Origin: Clostridium sp. CS001 | GTDB taxonomy: Bacteria; Bacillota; Clostridia; Clostridiales; Clostridiaceae | Reading direction: 5' to 3' | DNA: 64,000 nucleotides | Assembly (NCBI RefSeq): GCF_020443565.1 | Contig: NZ_JAIZZN010000001.1 | Span: 283,883-347,882, forward strand | Shown here: piece after piece, positions 43,630 to 53,044 of the stretch | How the letters are laid out: each line of letters begins with the position of its first letter | Numbering within the stretch: position 1 is the stretch's first letter | Program-made: the position numbers and the translations under genes | Notes under the pieces: model-generated | The model's input: only the letters and a program-made list of their open reading frames with translations | Databases searched by the model: none | Told to the model about the DNA's origin: nothing

Positions 43630-44479
43630 TTCTTCCTCCCTCACAATCTGTAGTTCTAGAAATTATCTTTTTTCTTAAAATATCAAAATAATTATAATCA
43701 TTAAGCTTAACCAATCTACATTTTTTATTTGAAACACTTACTATCATTTTTTCATAATTATTTAGCTTTATGGCGCGCTGTCCGTCTAATGTCAAAAATA
43801 TGCTTTCATGTTCGCCTTTTATACTTATAGATATTTCACTTTTACAATCTAGCACTATAGTTCTCATGGATAAAGATAATGGGCAAATAGGTGTTAGTGC
43901 TATAACATCTAAATTAGGATGAATTATTGGTCCACCTGCGGATAAAGAATATGCTGTAGATCCCGTTGGAGTGGATATTATAAGTCCATCTCCTGTAAAT
44001 GCTGTGTAAAATTTATTATCTATGTAGATTTCATATTTAACAATTCTCGCTAATGTACCCTTTGACACAACTATTTCGTTTAATGCAGTATATACTTCAT
44101 TTCCACCCCTATAAGGCAATGTACAATTAAGCATCATTCTATCTTCTACATAATAATTACCTTCACTAATGCATTTTATTGCATCCTCAAATTCTAATAG
44201 CTCTACGCTTGATAAAAACCCTAAATTTCCTATATTTACTCCTAAGATTGGAATGCTTGTATTATTTAGATTTCGTGATGTTCTTAAAATAGTACCATCC
44301 CCACCTAAAGCAATAATAATATCTAAATCCTTATGTTTAGTATTTTCAAGTCCTATAGAATCCTTGAATATAAATATATTAGTTTCACCCATATACTCAA
44401 CAATGGTATTCTTTATATATTTTATTATTTTGCCATCCTTATCCTTAGTGGTATTTATATTAATGCCAATATTTTTCAT
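43598..44479 (-). CDS. nadK: NAD kinase
   Basis: Phosphorylates NAD+ to NADP+. The signature GGDGT is at residues 59-63 (IIALGGDGTILRTSR), and the catalytic-loop motif TPTGSTAYSLSAGGPIIHP is near 172. Cysteine at the C-terminal end is not functionally informative. At 293 residues it is of typical length. The gene sits between tlyA and argR, and repeat copy R7 separates it from tlyA. GGAGG ribosome site. Confidence 0.96.
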   Translation of the reverse strand: MKNIGININTTKDKDGKIIKYIKNTIVEYMGETNIFIFKDSIGLENTKHKDLDIIIALGGDGTILRTSRNLNNTSIPILGVNIGNLGFLSSVELLEFEDAIKCISEGNYYVEDRMMLNCTLPYRGGNEVYTALNEIVVSKGTLARIVKYEIYIDNKFYTAFTGDGLIISTPTGSTAYSLSAGGPIIHPNLDVIALTPICPLSLSMRTIVLDCKSEISISIKGEHESIFLTLDGQRAIKLNNYEKMIVSVSNKKCRLVKLNDYNYFDILRKKIISRTTDCEGGRNEDCTASKDN

Positions 44480-44503
44480 ATTTCCTCCTTGCCTATACTT
44501 AGG

Positions 44504-44533
44504 TTAAATCATCACCTGCAGCGCTTCAATTTA
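44504..44533 (+). repeat. Dispersed hairpin repeat, copy R7
   Basis: TTAAATCATCACCTGCAGCG then CTTCAATTT. The stem is degraded (CACC/AGCG). Lies in the 67-bp gap between tlyA and nadK. Confidence 0.75.
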
Positions 44534-44546
44534 AATTGTTTTTCAC

Positions 44547-45359
44547 CTAATTTAAATCTTTATGAGCTTCACTAACTACTTGTGATACATAGGTTTCAAT
44601 GAAATCCCCATTGAACTCTTTAGACTTTGTAAAGTAAATTAAATATTCAATATTGCCATTAGGGCCTTTTATTGATGAGTAACTAATATTAATAACCTTT
44701 ACATTTAAGCATTTCAAGAGATTTAAAATTTTAACTATGGCTCCTACATGCTCACTAGGGTTTTTAACCACCCCTTTTTTATTTACAATACCTATGCCTA
44801 CTTCAAATTGTGGTTTTAATAGTGCTACTACACTTCCATCATCTTTTAATAAGCTCAGCAAATTAGGAATAACTTTTTCTAAGGATATAAACGATACGTC
44901 TATGCTGGCAAAGTCGGCAAACTCTCCTATATTATCTACACTTAAATATCTTATATTTGTATTTTCCATGGATACTACTCTTTCATTATTTCTTAATTTC
45001 TCATCTAACTGATTTGTTCCAACATCTATTGAGTACACTTTAGAGGCTCCACTTAAAAGCATGCAGTCTGTAAATCCTCCTGTAGACGCACCTATATCCA
45101 GGCAAACTTTAGATTCAAGATCAATATCAAAGGATTTTATAGCTTTTTCAAGCTTTAATCCACCCCTACTCACATAAGGAAAATCTTCTCCTTCAAATTC
45201 AATTTTAGATGATAACTCTATCTTTTTGCCACACTTCGTAGTCCGAATACCATCTACAAATATATTTCCAGCAATAATATTTTCTTTTGCTCTTTCCCTT
45301 GAAAATAAAATCCCCCTTTGAACTACAAGAACATCTAATCTCTCTTTGCTTTCTAACAT
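44547..45359 (-). CDS. tlyA: TlyA family rRNA (cytidine-2'-O)-methyltransferase
   Basis: S-adenosylmethionine-dependent RNA methyltransferase; mycobacterial TlyA modifies 16S and 23S rRNA, while many clostridial copies are annotated as haemolysin-like. The N-terminal S4 RNA-binding domain covers residues 6-65 (RLDVLVVQRGILFSRERAK); the SAM motif CLDIGASTGGFTDC begins at 86, and the catalytic K-D-K-E elements appear in SRGGLKL, ASIDVSFISLEKV and ALLKPQFEVG. 270 residues is typical. In the dxs-tlyA-nadK-argR-recN block. Confidence 0.95.
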   Translation of the reverse strand: MLESKERLDVLVVQRGILFSRERAKENIIAGNIFVDGIRTTKCGKKIELSSKIEFEGEDFPYVSRGGLKLEKAIKSFDIDLESKVCLDIGASTGGFTDCMLLSGASKVYSIDVGTNQLDEKLRNNERVVSMENTNIRYLSVDNIGEFADFASIDVSFISLEKVIPNLLSLLKDDGSVVALLKPQFEVGIGIVNKKGVVKNPSEHVGAIVKILNLLKCLNVKVINISYSSIKGPNGNIEYLIYFTKSKEFNGDFIETYVSQVVSEAHKDLN

Positions 45360-45414
45360 AAAAAACTCCTTAAATTATCCTCTGCTATGCATCAGTATTA
45401 ACTACTAAAAATAT

Positions 45415-47277
45415 TTAAACTAATTTCAAAATACTTTGAAAAATTCCGTCTACATCAAGTTCATGTAACTTATATAATATATCGACTGTTCCATGAGGAA
45501 TAAATTCATCCTTAAATCCTAGGTTAATTATCCTTGTTTTTGAATCTAATGTATTTATATACTCTAACACTAAAGAGCCTAACCCTCCATGTATAAGATT
45601 ATCCTCTATAGTTACTATATCATAGTTTTTATCCACTAGCTCTGAAATCATGTCATTGTCAATAGGCTTTATAAAACATGCATTAATTACAGTCGCATCT
45701 ACACCTATATTTTTTAACTTTTCTCTAACTAAAATAGCACTTTGCACCATTTTGCCTGTAGCTATAAGGGCTATTTTCCCTCCATGCAAAAGAACTTCCC
45801 ACTTTCCTCTTTTAAAATTTTCAATAGAGGACATATTAACATTACAATTGTCCCCTCCTCTAGGGTATCTTATTGCAATTGGGTAATCTTGCTTAACCGC
45901 GAAGGTTAACATAGACTTAAGTTCACTTACACATTTAGGTGCCATAATTGTCATATTAGGTATATGAGATAAATATGATAAATCAAATACTCCCTGGTGC
46001 GTTTCACCATCCTGTCCGACAATACCAGCTCTATCTATGGCAAAAATAACTGGTAGGTTCTGCAAGCAAACATCGTGTAAAATTTGATCATAAGCTCTTT
46101 GAAGAAAAGTAGAGTAAACTGCAAAAATAGGTTTTAAACCTTGCGTTGCCATTCCTGCAGCCATGGTAACTGCATGTTGCTCTGCAATACCTACATCAAA
46201 AAACCTATTTGCAAATTCCTTAGAAAACTTTTCAAGTCCTGTTCCCTCAGGCATGGCTGCTGTTATTGCCACTATGCTCTTATTATTCTTTGCAAGGTCC
46301 ACAATCTGCTGACCAAATGCATCAGAGTAACTTTCACTAGAACTGCTACACAATTCTCCACTTGAGCAATTAAAAGGTCCAACTCCATGAAACTTATGTG
46401 GTTCCTTTTCTGCAAACTTATACCCTTTGCCCTTCTTTGTTATGACATGTATAATCACAGGCCCATCTATATTCTTAGCCAACTTTAAAACCTTACTTAC
46501 TTCTTTTATATCATGTCCATCTATAGGTCCTAGATACTTTATACCCATGTGTTCAAATAACATTCCTGGTACAATAACTTGCTTAATTCCATTCTTAAGC
46601 TTTGAAATTGAGTTAACCATTCCATTACCTACTGTAGGAATTTTTTTAAGAGTAGAATTAATCTCTTTCTTCAACCTGTTATAGGTTGGAGCAATTCTAA
46701 ATTCACTTAGATATTTAGACATTCCACCAACATTTTTTGAGATAGACATTTGGTTATCATTAAGCACAATAATCATTTTAGTTTTTCTAAATCCAACATC
46801 ATTTAATGCCTCAAATGCCATTCCACCGGTAAGTGCACCATCACCAATTACTGCAACAACATCATAATTTTCTCCCCTTAAATCCCTAGCTCTTGCCATA
46901 CCTATTGCGCCAGAAATAGAAGTACTGCTATGTCCTGTTTCAAAAACATCATACTTACTTTCTTCTCTTTTAGGAAAGCCACTTAATCCGCCAAAATTTC
47001 TAAGTGTATCAAACTTATCTTTTCTTCCTGTAAGAATCTTATGTACATAAGATTGATGACCCACATCCCAAATTATTTTGTCTTTATCTAAATCAAAAAC
47101 ATTGTATAAACTTAGCGTTAATTCTACGACGCCCAAATTAGAGGCTAGATGGCCTCCCGTTTTAGACACCTTTTCAATTAAGAAGTTTCTAATTTCTTCT
47201 GAAAAATCATTTAATTCTTTTATGGACATTTCTTTAATTGCATTTATATTATTAAAATCATCTAAAATTTTATTCAT
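45415..47277 (-). CDS. dxs: 1-deoxy-D-xylulose-5-phosphate synthase
   Basis: Thiamine-diphosphate enzyme that condenses pyruvate and glyceraldehyde-3-phosphate in the first step of the MEP isoprenoid pathway. The ThDP motif is [15 protein letters not shown] near residue 145, with HGVGPFN-like histidine near 305 and the transketolase-type [15 protein letters not shown] near 365. [17 protein letters not shown] is the substrate-binding loop. Full length at 620 residues. It is downstream of the prenyl-transferase gene ispA, so two isoprenoid steps are clustered. Confidence 0.97.
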   Translation of the reverse strand: MNKILDDFNNINAIKEMSIKELNDFSEEIRNFLIEKVSKTGGHLASNLGVVELTLSLYNVFDLDKDKIIWDVGHQSYVHKILTGRKDKFDTLRNFGGLSGFPKREESKYDVFETGHSSTSISGAIGMARARDLRGENYDVVAVIGDGALTGGMAFEALNDVGFRKTKMIIVLNDNQMSISKNVGGMSKYLSEFRIAPTYNRLKKEINSTLKKIPTVGNGMVNSISKLKNGIKQVIVPGMLFEHMGIKYLGPIDGHDIKEVSKVLKLAKNIDGPVIIHVITKKGKGYKFAEKEPHKFHGVGPFNCSSGELCSSSSESYSDAFGQQIVDLAKNNKSIVAITAAMPEGTGLEKFSKEFANRFFDVGIAEQHAVTMAAGMATQGLKPIFAVYSTFLQRAYDQILHDVCLQNLPVIFAIDRAGIVGQDGETHQGVFDLSYLSHIPNMTIMAPKCVSELKSMLTFAVKQDYPIAIRYPRGGDNCNVNMSSIENFKRGKWEVLLHGGKIALIATGKMVQSAILVREKLKNIGVDATVINACFIKPIDNDMISELVDKNYDIVTIEDNLIHGGLGSLVLEYINTLDSKTRIINLGFKDEFIPHGTVDILYKLHELDVDGIFQSILKLV

Positions 47278-47377
47278 CTATCCCTATCCTCTTTTATTAA
47301 ATATATTATTTTACCCATATTTATGGGCACATTATATCATATAATAACATTTAATTCAAAATCTAATTTAGACTTTT

Positions 47378-48247
47378 TTAGTATTCTCTTTTCAATAAAA
47401 ACTCAGTAATTCCTTCTAAATATTCCGTACTTACCTTAAGCGTCTTTAATATTTCCAAACACTCCTGAGTTAAATCACTACACTTTTCTTTGCATTTTTC
47501 TAGTCCATACATAGTTATAAAAGTTGTTTTATTGTTACACTCGTCGGCCTTTACATTCTTCCCTAAGATGTCAACATCTCCAATTATATCTAGTATATCG
47601 TCCTTTATCTGAAATGCTAATCCTAATTTATCCCCATATACTTTTAATCTACTTATATCCTCTTCATTAGCATTACCTAATATAGCCCCACATAATATTG
47701 CAACTTTAATAAGTTGACCAGTTTTATTTCTATGCATATATAATAGTTCTTCCTCTGATATTGATTTGCCTTCACTTAAAATATCACAAATTTGCCCTGC
47801 TATCATCCCCTGTGCTCCAGAAGCTTTTGCTATAAGGGTACTTGCCTTAACTTTATTTAAATCTCCATCCAAACACTGATTTAGCATTATTATCATTGCT
47901 TCGTTTAGTAATCCATCACCTGCAAGGATGGCCATTGCTTCTCCATAAACTTTGTGATTTGTAGGCTTACCTCTTCGTAAATCATCATTATCCATACAGG
48001 GTAAATCATCATGAATAAGTGAATATGTATGAATCATTTCCAGCGCTGCTGCAAAGGGCAAAATGTTTTTATAGTCCTCCTTGTACATTGCATAGGTAAG
48101 AAGCATTAAAGTTGGTCTAATTCTTTTTCCTCCAACTTTTAAACTATAAATCATTGCTTCAAAATTTCTATTATCATTTTCTGGCTTTTCATCAAAATAA
48201 TCATTCATCCATTGTTCCACTTCATTTTTAACTAATTTTATATCCAC
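47378..48247 (-). CDS. ispA: Polyprenyl (farnesyl) diphosphate synthase
   Basis: Head-to-tail prenyltransferase making farnesyl or geranylgeranyl diphosphate from IPP and allylic diphosphates. The first Asp-rich motif is DDLPCMDNDD, near residue 85, and the second is KDDILDIIGD near 218. GGKRIRP near 39 binds IPP. The 289-residue length, together with the neighbours xseB and dxs, fits the IspA branch. Product chain length is not certain from sequence. Confidence 0.94.
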   Translation of the reverse strand: MDIKLVKNEVEQWMNDYFDEKPENDNRNFEAMIYSLKVGGKRIRPTLMLLTYAMYKEDYKNILPFAAALEMIHTYSLIHDDLPCMDNDDLRRGKPTNHKVYGEAMAILAGDGLLNEAMIIMLNQCLDGDLNKVKASTLIAKASGAQGMIAGQICDILSEGKSISEEELLYMHRNKTGQLIKVAILCGAILGNANEEDISRLKVYGDKLGLAFQIKDDILDIIGDVDILGKNVKADECNNKTTFITMYGLEKCKEKCSDLTQECLEILKTLKVSTEYLEGITEFLLKREY

Positions 48248-48274
48248 CTTTTCCCTCCCTCTCTTAACCTGTTG

Positions 48275-48305
48275 TTAAATCATCATCTGCCATGTTGCAA
48301 TATTA
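48275..48305 (+). repeat. Dispersed hairpin repeat, copy R8
   Basis: TTAAATCATCATCTGCCATG then TTGCAATATTA. Stem CATC/CATG with one mismatch. It is between ispA and xseB. Confidence 0.82.
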
Positions 48306-48311
48306 TATAAT

Positions 48312-48545
48312 TTACTTTTTAGCCTCATGCTCTGGCTCTATAAATTCTTTTTCACCTTCTGCAGTCAATATCTTTATTTTTCCTTCTGTGTCATTTAAAA
48401 CTTTATATAAACTGTTACATATTTTTATGCCTTCTTCATAACTTGCCATGGTTTCTTCTAAAGTAATCTCATTTCTGTCCATCAGGTCCACAATTTCTTC
48501 AAGTCTTTCCATCATGCTTTCATAACTTTCTTTTTTCTTTGCCAT
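48312..48545 (-). CDS. xseB: Exodeoxyribonuclease VII small subunit
   Basis: The 77-residue helical small subunit that binds XseA to form the single-strand-specific exonuclease VII. Conserved SYESMMERLEEIVDLMDRNE and MASYEEGIKICNSLYKVLND segments are visible. It starts immediately at the end of xseA, sharing one base, so translation is coupled. Confidence 0.95.
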   Translation of the reverse strand: MAKKKESYESMMERLEEIVDLMDRNEITLEETMASYEEGIKICNSLYKVLNDTEGKIKILTAEGEKEFIEPEHEAKK

Positions 48546-49750
48546 TAAAATTCCTCCACGTTGCTTAATTTAAATTCTGCACTTCCATCCTTTAACGTAA
48601 TTTTTACTTGTTTTAAATTTTTGAGATTGTTGATTTCACTAATAATCTGCTTCTCATTATTTTGTAAAACTGCATATCCTTTATTTAATACATTCAAGGG
48701 ATTGTGAGCATGCAATAGAGCGTTAAGCTTTGAAAGTTTATGTTTTTCTAATGAAACCTTCATATTAAATTTATAACTTAGATTTTCCTTTAAATTATCA
48801 ATATGATTATATTGATTAACTATATAATTTAAAGGGTTATTTATTTTTAAAGTTTTGTTTAGTAAATTAACTTTATTATATTCTCTAGTCAATTTAAATT
48901 CTGCCGACTTTAAAAGCATCTCTCTAAGTGCTTTAATCTCATTATTTAGTCCCTCTAAACTCTTCACAGCAATTTCCGCAGCCGCTGATGGAGTGGGTGC
49001 TCTATGATCACTAACAAAATCTGCTATAGTAAAGTCTGTTTCATGTCCAATTCCAGTAATTATAGGTATTTTAGAATTATAGATTGCACAGGCTAAGTTT
49101 TCTTCATTGAATGCCCATAATTCCTCTATGGACCCTCCCCCTCTTGCAATAATAATTAAATCTACATTTTTAAGACTATTAAAATGCTTTATCCCATCTA
49201 TAATGTCTTCACTGGCGTTTACACCTTGAACTAGAGCTGGATATATAAGCATATTAACCTTTCTATTTCTCCTTGTAGCAACATTAATAATATCCTTAAT
49301 TGCAGCTCCTGTTTGCGATGTAATTATCCCTATTCTCGTGGGAAAGTAAGGAATATTCTTCTTGCGAGCCTCATCAAACATCCCCTGTTTTTCTAACTTT
49401 TCCTTTAGGTTTTGAAATGCCACATATAATTGGCCTTCACCATCAGACTCCATTGAGTCACAATAAACCTGATATGCTCCATCGCGTTCATAAACAGAAA
49501 CCTTACCTTTAATTATAACATTCATACCATCCTTAGGGGTAATTTTAAGTTTAGATGCCTGCGATTTAAACATAACACAGTTTATCTTTCCAAATGGATC
49601 TTTTAAGGAAAAGTATATGTGTCCACTAGTGTGTATTTTTACGTTAGATAATTCACCTTTAACATTAGTATTGTTTAATATAAAGTCACTATCTACTATT
49701 TTTTTAATATACCCATTAAGGGCAGTCACTGTTAATACTTTAATAAACAT
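48545..49750 (-). CDS. xseA: Exodeoxyribonuclease VII large subunit
   Basis: Catalytic subunit of exonuclease VII. An N-terminal OB-fold (SNVKIHTSGHIYFSLKD) precedes the catalytic region with RIGIITSQTGAAIKDI near 145, IARGGGSIEELWAFNEE near 228 and ITGIGHETDFTIADFVSDHRAPTPSAAAE as the core motif; coiled coils follow. I chose the ATG at 49750 preceded by ATGGAGATATA, giving 401 residues, the normal length; a longer frame opens at 49774 without a comparable site. Confidence 0.95.
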   Translation of the reverse strand: MFIKVLTVTALNGYIKKIVDSDFILNNTNVKGELSNVKIHTSGHIYFSLKDPFGKINCVMFKSQASKLKITPKDGMNVIIKGKVSVYERDGAYQVYCDSMESDGEGQLYVAFQNLKEKLEKQGMFDEARKKNIPYFPTRIGIITSQTGAAIKDIINVATRRNRKVNMLIYPALVQGVNASEDIIDGIKHFNSLKNVDLIIIARGGGSIEELWAFNEENLACAIYNSKIPIITGIGHETDFTIADFVSDHRAPTPSAAAEIAVKSLEGLNNEIKALREMLLKSAEFKLTREYNKVNLLNKTLKINNPLNYIVNQYNHIDNLKENLSYKFNMKVSLEKHKLSKLNALLHAHNPLNVLNKGYAVLQNNEKQIISEINNLKNLKQVKITLKDGSAEFKLSNVEEF

Positions 49751-50088
49751 TATATCTCCATTCCGTGTAGGCATTTATATAATAATTACACCTAATCTTA
49801 GTGTAAGGAGTAAAAGCCTTCTCCCTTATAGAATCTACCCATATTCACGTCAATTAATCATTCTATATCCTTTTGCATAGTTTTAAAATATTATTTATTA
49901 CGAATTTTCAAAGAATGTAAGAGTTTCTTTATAATAAAAAGAATCTATTTTTAGTGTATTGAACAAAATAACTAGTCCCAGATGCCAGTGATATTTTGCG
50001 CATCAGGCATCAGACTAGTTATTCTTAAATTTTTTATGTTATTGTAATTAATTAAGTATCCACAATTAAATCATCATCTACGATGTTG
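49751..50088. other. Intergenic region with the nusB terminator and a repeat copy
   Basis: A 338-bp AT-rich gap. It holds a strong two-part hairpin (49967-50023), copy R9 of the dispersed repeat at its right end, and presumably the xseA promoter at the left. No ORF with a ribosome site was seen. Confidence 0.75.
49967..50023 (-). terminator. Terminator after nusB
   Basis: AATAACTAGTC pairs with GACTAGTTATT, extended by the inner pair GATGCC/GGCATC. It lies about 65 bp past the nusB stop and is followed by A/T-rich sequence on both strands. Confidence 0.78.
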
Positions 50089-50098
50089 TTAAATCATC
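50066..50098 (+). repeat. Dispersed hairpin repeat, copy R9, at the nusB stop codon
   Basis: TTAAATCATCATCTACGATG, stem CATC-TAC-GATG, followed by TTG and a second TTAAATCATC whose reverse complement (GATGATTTAA) supplies the last codons and TAA stop of nusB. Confidence 0.8.
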
Positions 50099-50484
50099 TT
50101 TGCCAAAATACCATTTATAAAAGCTGGCGAGCTATCTTCTCCATATTTCTTGGCAAGCTCTATTCCTTCATTTACAGAAACTCTATCTGGTATTTCTTCC
50201 TCAAATAGTATTTCATATGTACTTATTCTTAAAATAGCTAGATTCATCTTTGATAATCTATCTAGTTTCCATTTAATTAGATGTTTTTCTATACTTTTAT
50301 CAATTTCCTTACCATTTTCATGAATTCCAGCTAATACCTTAGTTATATATGCTATGTCAATATCATTTAAATCAATATCTGTATTCTCCTTGAAGCTTTC
50401 AATTGTATCCTCATAACTTTCTTTGTTTATTGACATTTCAAAAAGTAATTTCATTGCTATTTCTCGTGACTTTCTTCTGTTCAT
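50089..50484 (-). CDS. nusB: Transcription antitermination factor NusB
   Basis: Binds boxA RNA with NusE to promote rRNA antitermination. The 131-residue helical protein has REIAMKLLFEMSINKESYED at the start, the WKLDRLSKMNLAILRISTYEIL motif near 75 and the closing ELAKKYGEDSSPAFINGIL motif near 110. Standard length. AGGAGG ribosome site. Its TAA stop lies inside repeat copy R9. Confidence 0.96.
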   Translation of the reverse strand: MNRRKSREIAMKLLFEMSINKESYEDTIESFKENTDIDLNDIDIAYITKVLAGIHENGKEIDKSIEKHLIKWKLDRLSKMNLAILRISTYEILFEEEIPDRVSVNEGIELAKKYGEDSSPAFINGILAKMI

Positions 50485-50636
50485 TAGTAGTCCTCCTAGT
50501 TTTTTCTATCTTTTATTATACCTTTAATATTATAATAATAATATAAGTTTTATATTATTTAAATTATTGTCCAAGTAATTATAATTATGCACATGAAAAT
50601 AAATAACAAGCAAAGCACATATATATTTGACGTAGA

Positions 50637-50662
50637 AACACCCTCTGATTACAGAGGGTGCT
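50637..50662 (-). terminator. Terminator after the Asp23 family gene
   Basis: ACACCCTCT and AGAGGGTGC-like arms with a 6-nt loop, a few bases after the stop. Flanks are A/T-rich. Confidence 0.85.
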
Positions 50663-50667
50663 TATTA

Positions 50668-51057
50668 CTATGCTTCTATTTCCTCTACCTTTTCCGGTTT
50701 TGGTAATACAACATTTTGTACATACACATTTACAGCTGATACTGCAAGTCCGGTCATGAGTTCTACAGACCTTTTTACATTTATTTGTGCTTTTTCAGTT
50801 ACTTCTGGGATCTTAACACCATATTCAACTACAACGTGTAAATCAATTACTGCACTTTCCTCTCCAACATTGACTTTTACACCTTTAGATAAATTTTTCT
50901 TTCCGCTTAATATTTGAGTTATTCCCCCAACTAGACTAGCACTCATACCAACAATTCCCTGTATCTCTGCAACAGCAAGACCTGCTATGACACTAACCAC
51001 ATCTTCTGATATCTTAACAATGCCCATTTCTGTTTCTTGTAAAACTTTATCTTCCAT
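50668..51057 (-). CDS. Asp23/Gls24 family envelope stress protein
   Basis: A 129-residue member of the Asp23 (YqhY/YloU) family. Members are cytosolic or membrane-attached proteins linked to envelope stress and, for YqhY, to control of acetyl-CoA carboxylase in Bacillus. Motifs: GIVKISEDVVSVIAGLAVAEIQGIVGM (first part near residue 12), DLHVVVEYGVKIPEVTEKAQ, and VSAVNVYVQNVVLP at the end. It lies between spoIIIAH and nusB, the position of yqhY in Bacillus, and ends at a terminator. Confidence 0.92.
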   Translation of the reverse strand: MEDKVLQETEMGIVKISEDVVSVIAGLAVAEIQGIVGMSASLVGGITQILSGKKNLSKGVKVNVGEESAVIDLHVVVEYGVKIPEVTEKAQINVKRSVELMTGLAVSAVNVYVQNVVLPKPEKVEEIEA

Positions 51058-51138
51058 ATTAGTACCCCCTTGTTTAACTTAGGTAAAACATGTTCATGCT
51101 AAACTTATTATAGCAGATAAATATTTGATTTACAAATA

Positions 51139-51642
51139 TTATTCTTTTAAGCTAACTACAATATTTTCTAATTTTGTTTTGCTCATTACCACATTTTGAA
51201 TATTACGAATTTCCTCGTTAGAAAGTTCCTTTTTATCAGTTCTAACTAGAACTTGTACCTTGTCATCCACTATACTACATAATGTTTCATCAAAGCCTTG
51301 AGCTTTAAGTGCAAGTTCGATGTCATTTTCATTTTGAGTAGCCGTTGCTATGTTTAAGTATTCCTCTGAGGCAGTTTCCTTTTGTTCTTTTGGAACATTG
51401 GCATCCTCCATTAAGACCTTGATTACTTCAAGAGTTCTGTTACTTTCTTGGTTTCTTGATAGTATTGCCTCTTCAAAATAACTTGAAGAGCCTTTCTTTT
51501 CTTTCAAAGATATTGCAGTCTTCTCACTATTGAAATCACCATCATTTACATATAATGGTCCATTCACTTTTGTTGCAAGATAACCTGCAAACACAATAAG
51601 AACTAGCAATGTTACAATTATACCAGATTGTTTTTTATTCAT
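51139..51642 (-). CDS. spoIIIAH: Stage III sporulation protein AH
   Basis: Mother-cell membrane protein whose extracellular domain binds SpoIIQ across the intermembrane space, forming the feeding-tube channel. An N-terminal membrane helix (about residues 5-24) is followed by a ring-building-motif domain. The start is the ATG at 51642, with GGGGGAAGTATA upstream, giving 167 residues; an upstream in-frame start at 51657 has no such site. Last gene of the eight-gene spoIIIA operon. Confidence 0.94.
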   Translation of the reverse strand: MNKKQSGIIVTLLVLIVFAGYLATKVNGPLYVNDGDFNSEKTAISLKEKKGSSSYFEEAILSRNQESNRTLEVIKVLMEDANVPKEQKETASEEYLNIATATQNENDIELALKAQGFDETLCSIVDDKVQVLVRTDKKELSNEEIRNIQNVVMSKTKLENIVVSLKE

Positions 51643-51680
51643 TATACTTCCCCCCATCTACCTTTCTAAGAAATTATATG

Positions 51681-52331
51681 CTAATTATTCATAGGATATA
51701 CATTAACTTTATTTTCTGGCAAATTAAATAGATTAATTACTGCTTGTCTAATCCTAAGCTGCGTAACTTTTTCATTTGCTCCTTCTGCCACTACGCATAC
51801 ACCCGTAATAGTAGGTTTATACTTCTTTACAATTAGTGGTTCATTTGCATTCCCATTGCTTGCCATGACAACAGTTCTTCCATTGTTCTCTTGAGTAGTA
51901 TTTCTTTTTCCTCCTGAGGTATCATTTTCTTCTGTTAGGCTTTTAGAATCATTGATATTAAGTGCAGGTACGCTTTCTTCACTACTTTCAAAATAAATCA
52001 TAAGTTGTACCTTTCCAACTCCCATAATTCCTTCAAGTGTGTTTTTAAGCTTGTTTTCTAATTGTGATTCATAATCCTTTGATTCTACCAAATTATTCGT
52101 CTTTTCAATGTTAACTTTTTCTTTTTCTTCAAACACTGCAGAATTTGAATTAGAAGTTTTAAAAAAATTACTCGCTAAAACTATCACTACTGCCACTAAA
52201 ATCATTAATACCAAGTTTCCTAGTAACTTATTAGATTTTTTACTACCATTACTCTTATTGTTTTCATCACCACCTTTTAATATTGTTTTAATATACTCAG
52301 TAATTTTACTAAGCAGATTATTATTGTTCAT
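51681..52331 (-). CDS. spoIIIAG: Stage III sporulation protein AG
   Basis: Forms a large ring in the outer forespore membrane channel. A single membrane helix (about residues 33-53) is followed by the ring-building domain, with LENKLKNTLEGIMGVGKVQLMI near 95 and the CVVAEGANEKVTQLRIRQAVINLF segment near the end. I chose the ATG at 52331 with GAGGGTG upstream (216 residues); a longer frame opens at 52364. Gene order and family agree. Confidence 0.94.
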   Translation of the reverse strand: MNNNNLLSKITEYIKTILKGGDENNKSNGSKKSNKLLGNLVLMILVAVVIVLASNFFKTSNSNSAVFEEKEKVNIEKTNNLVESKDYESQLENKLKNTLEGIMGVGKVQLMIYFESSEESVPALNINDSKSLTEENDTSGGKRNTTQENNGRTVVMASNGNANEPLIVKKYKPTITGVCVVAEGANEKVTQLRIRQAVINLFNLPENKVNVYPMNN

Positions 52332-52379
52332 GAAAAACACCCTCTTTCTTATCTTATTTAACAATTAATAATCCTTGGT

Positions 52380-52973
52380 TTATGAGTTCAATTTATAGAC
52401 AGTAATAATATCTGCAGATATTTGAAATTTACTACTTAATGTCTTCTTTATCTTTTCCCCTTGTTCTCCGTAAACAATATCACCTTTAGGGGCTGCTACA
52501 CTTTTCACACTAATATCTATTTTTTTAACTTTTTTAATCCCTTTGTCTATAACTCCAATTTCAACTTTATTAATATTGAATACTCCACTTTTATTATCAT
52601 AAATAACCTCTACATCTGCATTGTACTTGTTTTCCGGATAAGCCTCCTCTAAATTTATAATACATTCATCCTCTAAGTTTTTTTCGAAGTTTTTTGATGT
52701 ATTCAATATGTTAATATCTTTGTATTTTTTGAGTTCCCCATCTTTGCTGTTATCATCCACATAGCTCATTGCCTTATTAGAATAAGAATAAAAGTCAAAG
52801 CTTTTATCAAAAACTTTAATTAGCGGAGTTATAATCACTACAATTAGCAGTAATCCAAGTACAAACTTTGCATATTTCTTCATGTTGTTATCTGGTAAAA
52901 TCATTTCCACGGCTGATGTAAAAAACACAGCAATGGTGATGTTTACCACCCAAGCTTTTAATGTTTCTATCAA
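52380..52973 (-). CDS. spoIIIAF: Stage III sporulation protein AF
   Basis: Membrane component of the SpoIIIA complex. Two N-terminal membrane helices (WVVNITIAVFFTSAVEMILP and FVLGLLLIVVIITPLI) precede a soluble ring-building-like domain. I place the start at the TTG at 52973 because AAAGGTGGTGA stands just before it and family members start at this point; a longer frame opens at 52997. Repeat copy R10 lies just upstream, between it and spoIIIAE. Confidence 0.9.
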   Translation of the reverse strand: MIETLKAWVVNITIAVFFTSAVEMILPDNNMKKYAKFVLGLLLIVVIITPLIKVFDKSFDFYSYSNKAMSYVDDNSKDGELKKYKDINILNTSKNFEKNLEDECIINLEEAYPENKYNADVEVIYDNKSGVFNINKVEIGVIDKGIKKVKKIDISVKSVAAPKGDIVYGEQGEKIKKTLSSKFQISADIITVYKLNS

Positions 52974-53012
52974 ATCATCACCACCTTTTATAGACAAGTT
53001 AGAATAACCTTT

Positions 53013-53044
53013 AACAATATTGCAGCATCAAAAATGATAATTTA
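53013..53044 (-). repeat. Dispersed hairpin repeat, copy R10, at the spoIIIAE stop codon
   Basis: ACAATATTGCAGCATCAAAA followed by ATGATAATTTA; on the minus strand stem CATT-TTT-GATG. It overlaps the TAA of spoIIIAE. Confidence 0.75.

Noticed and set aside
9725..53044. CRISPR array
   Set aside because: The repeats are spread over more than 40 kb in gaps between genes, in both orientations, without regular spacers or cas genes.
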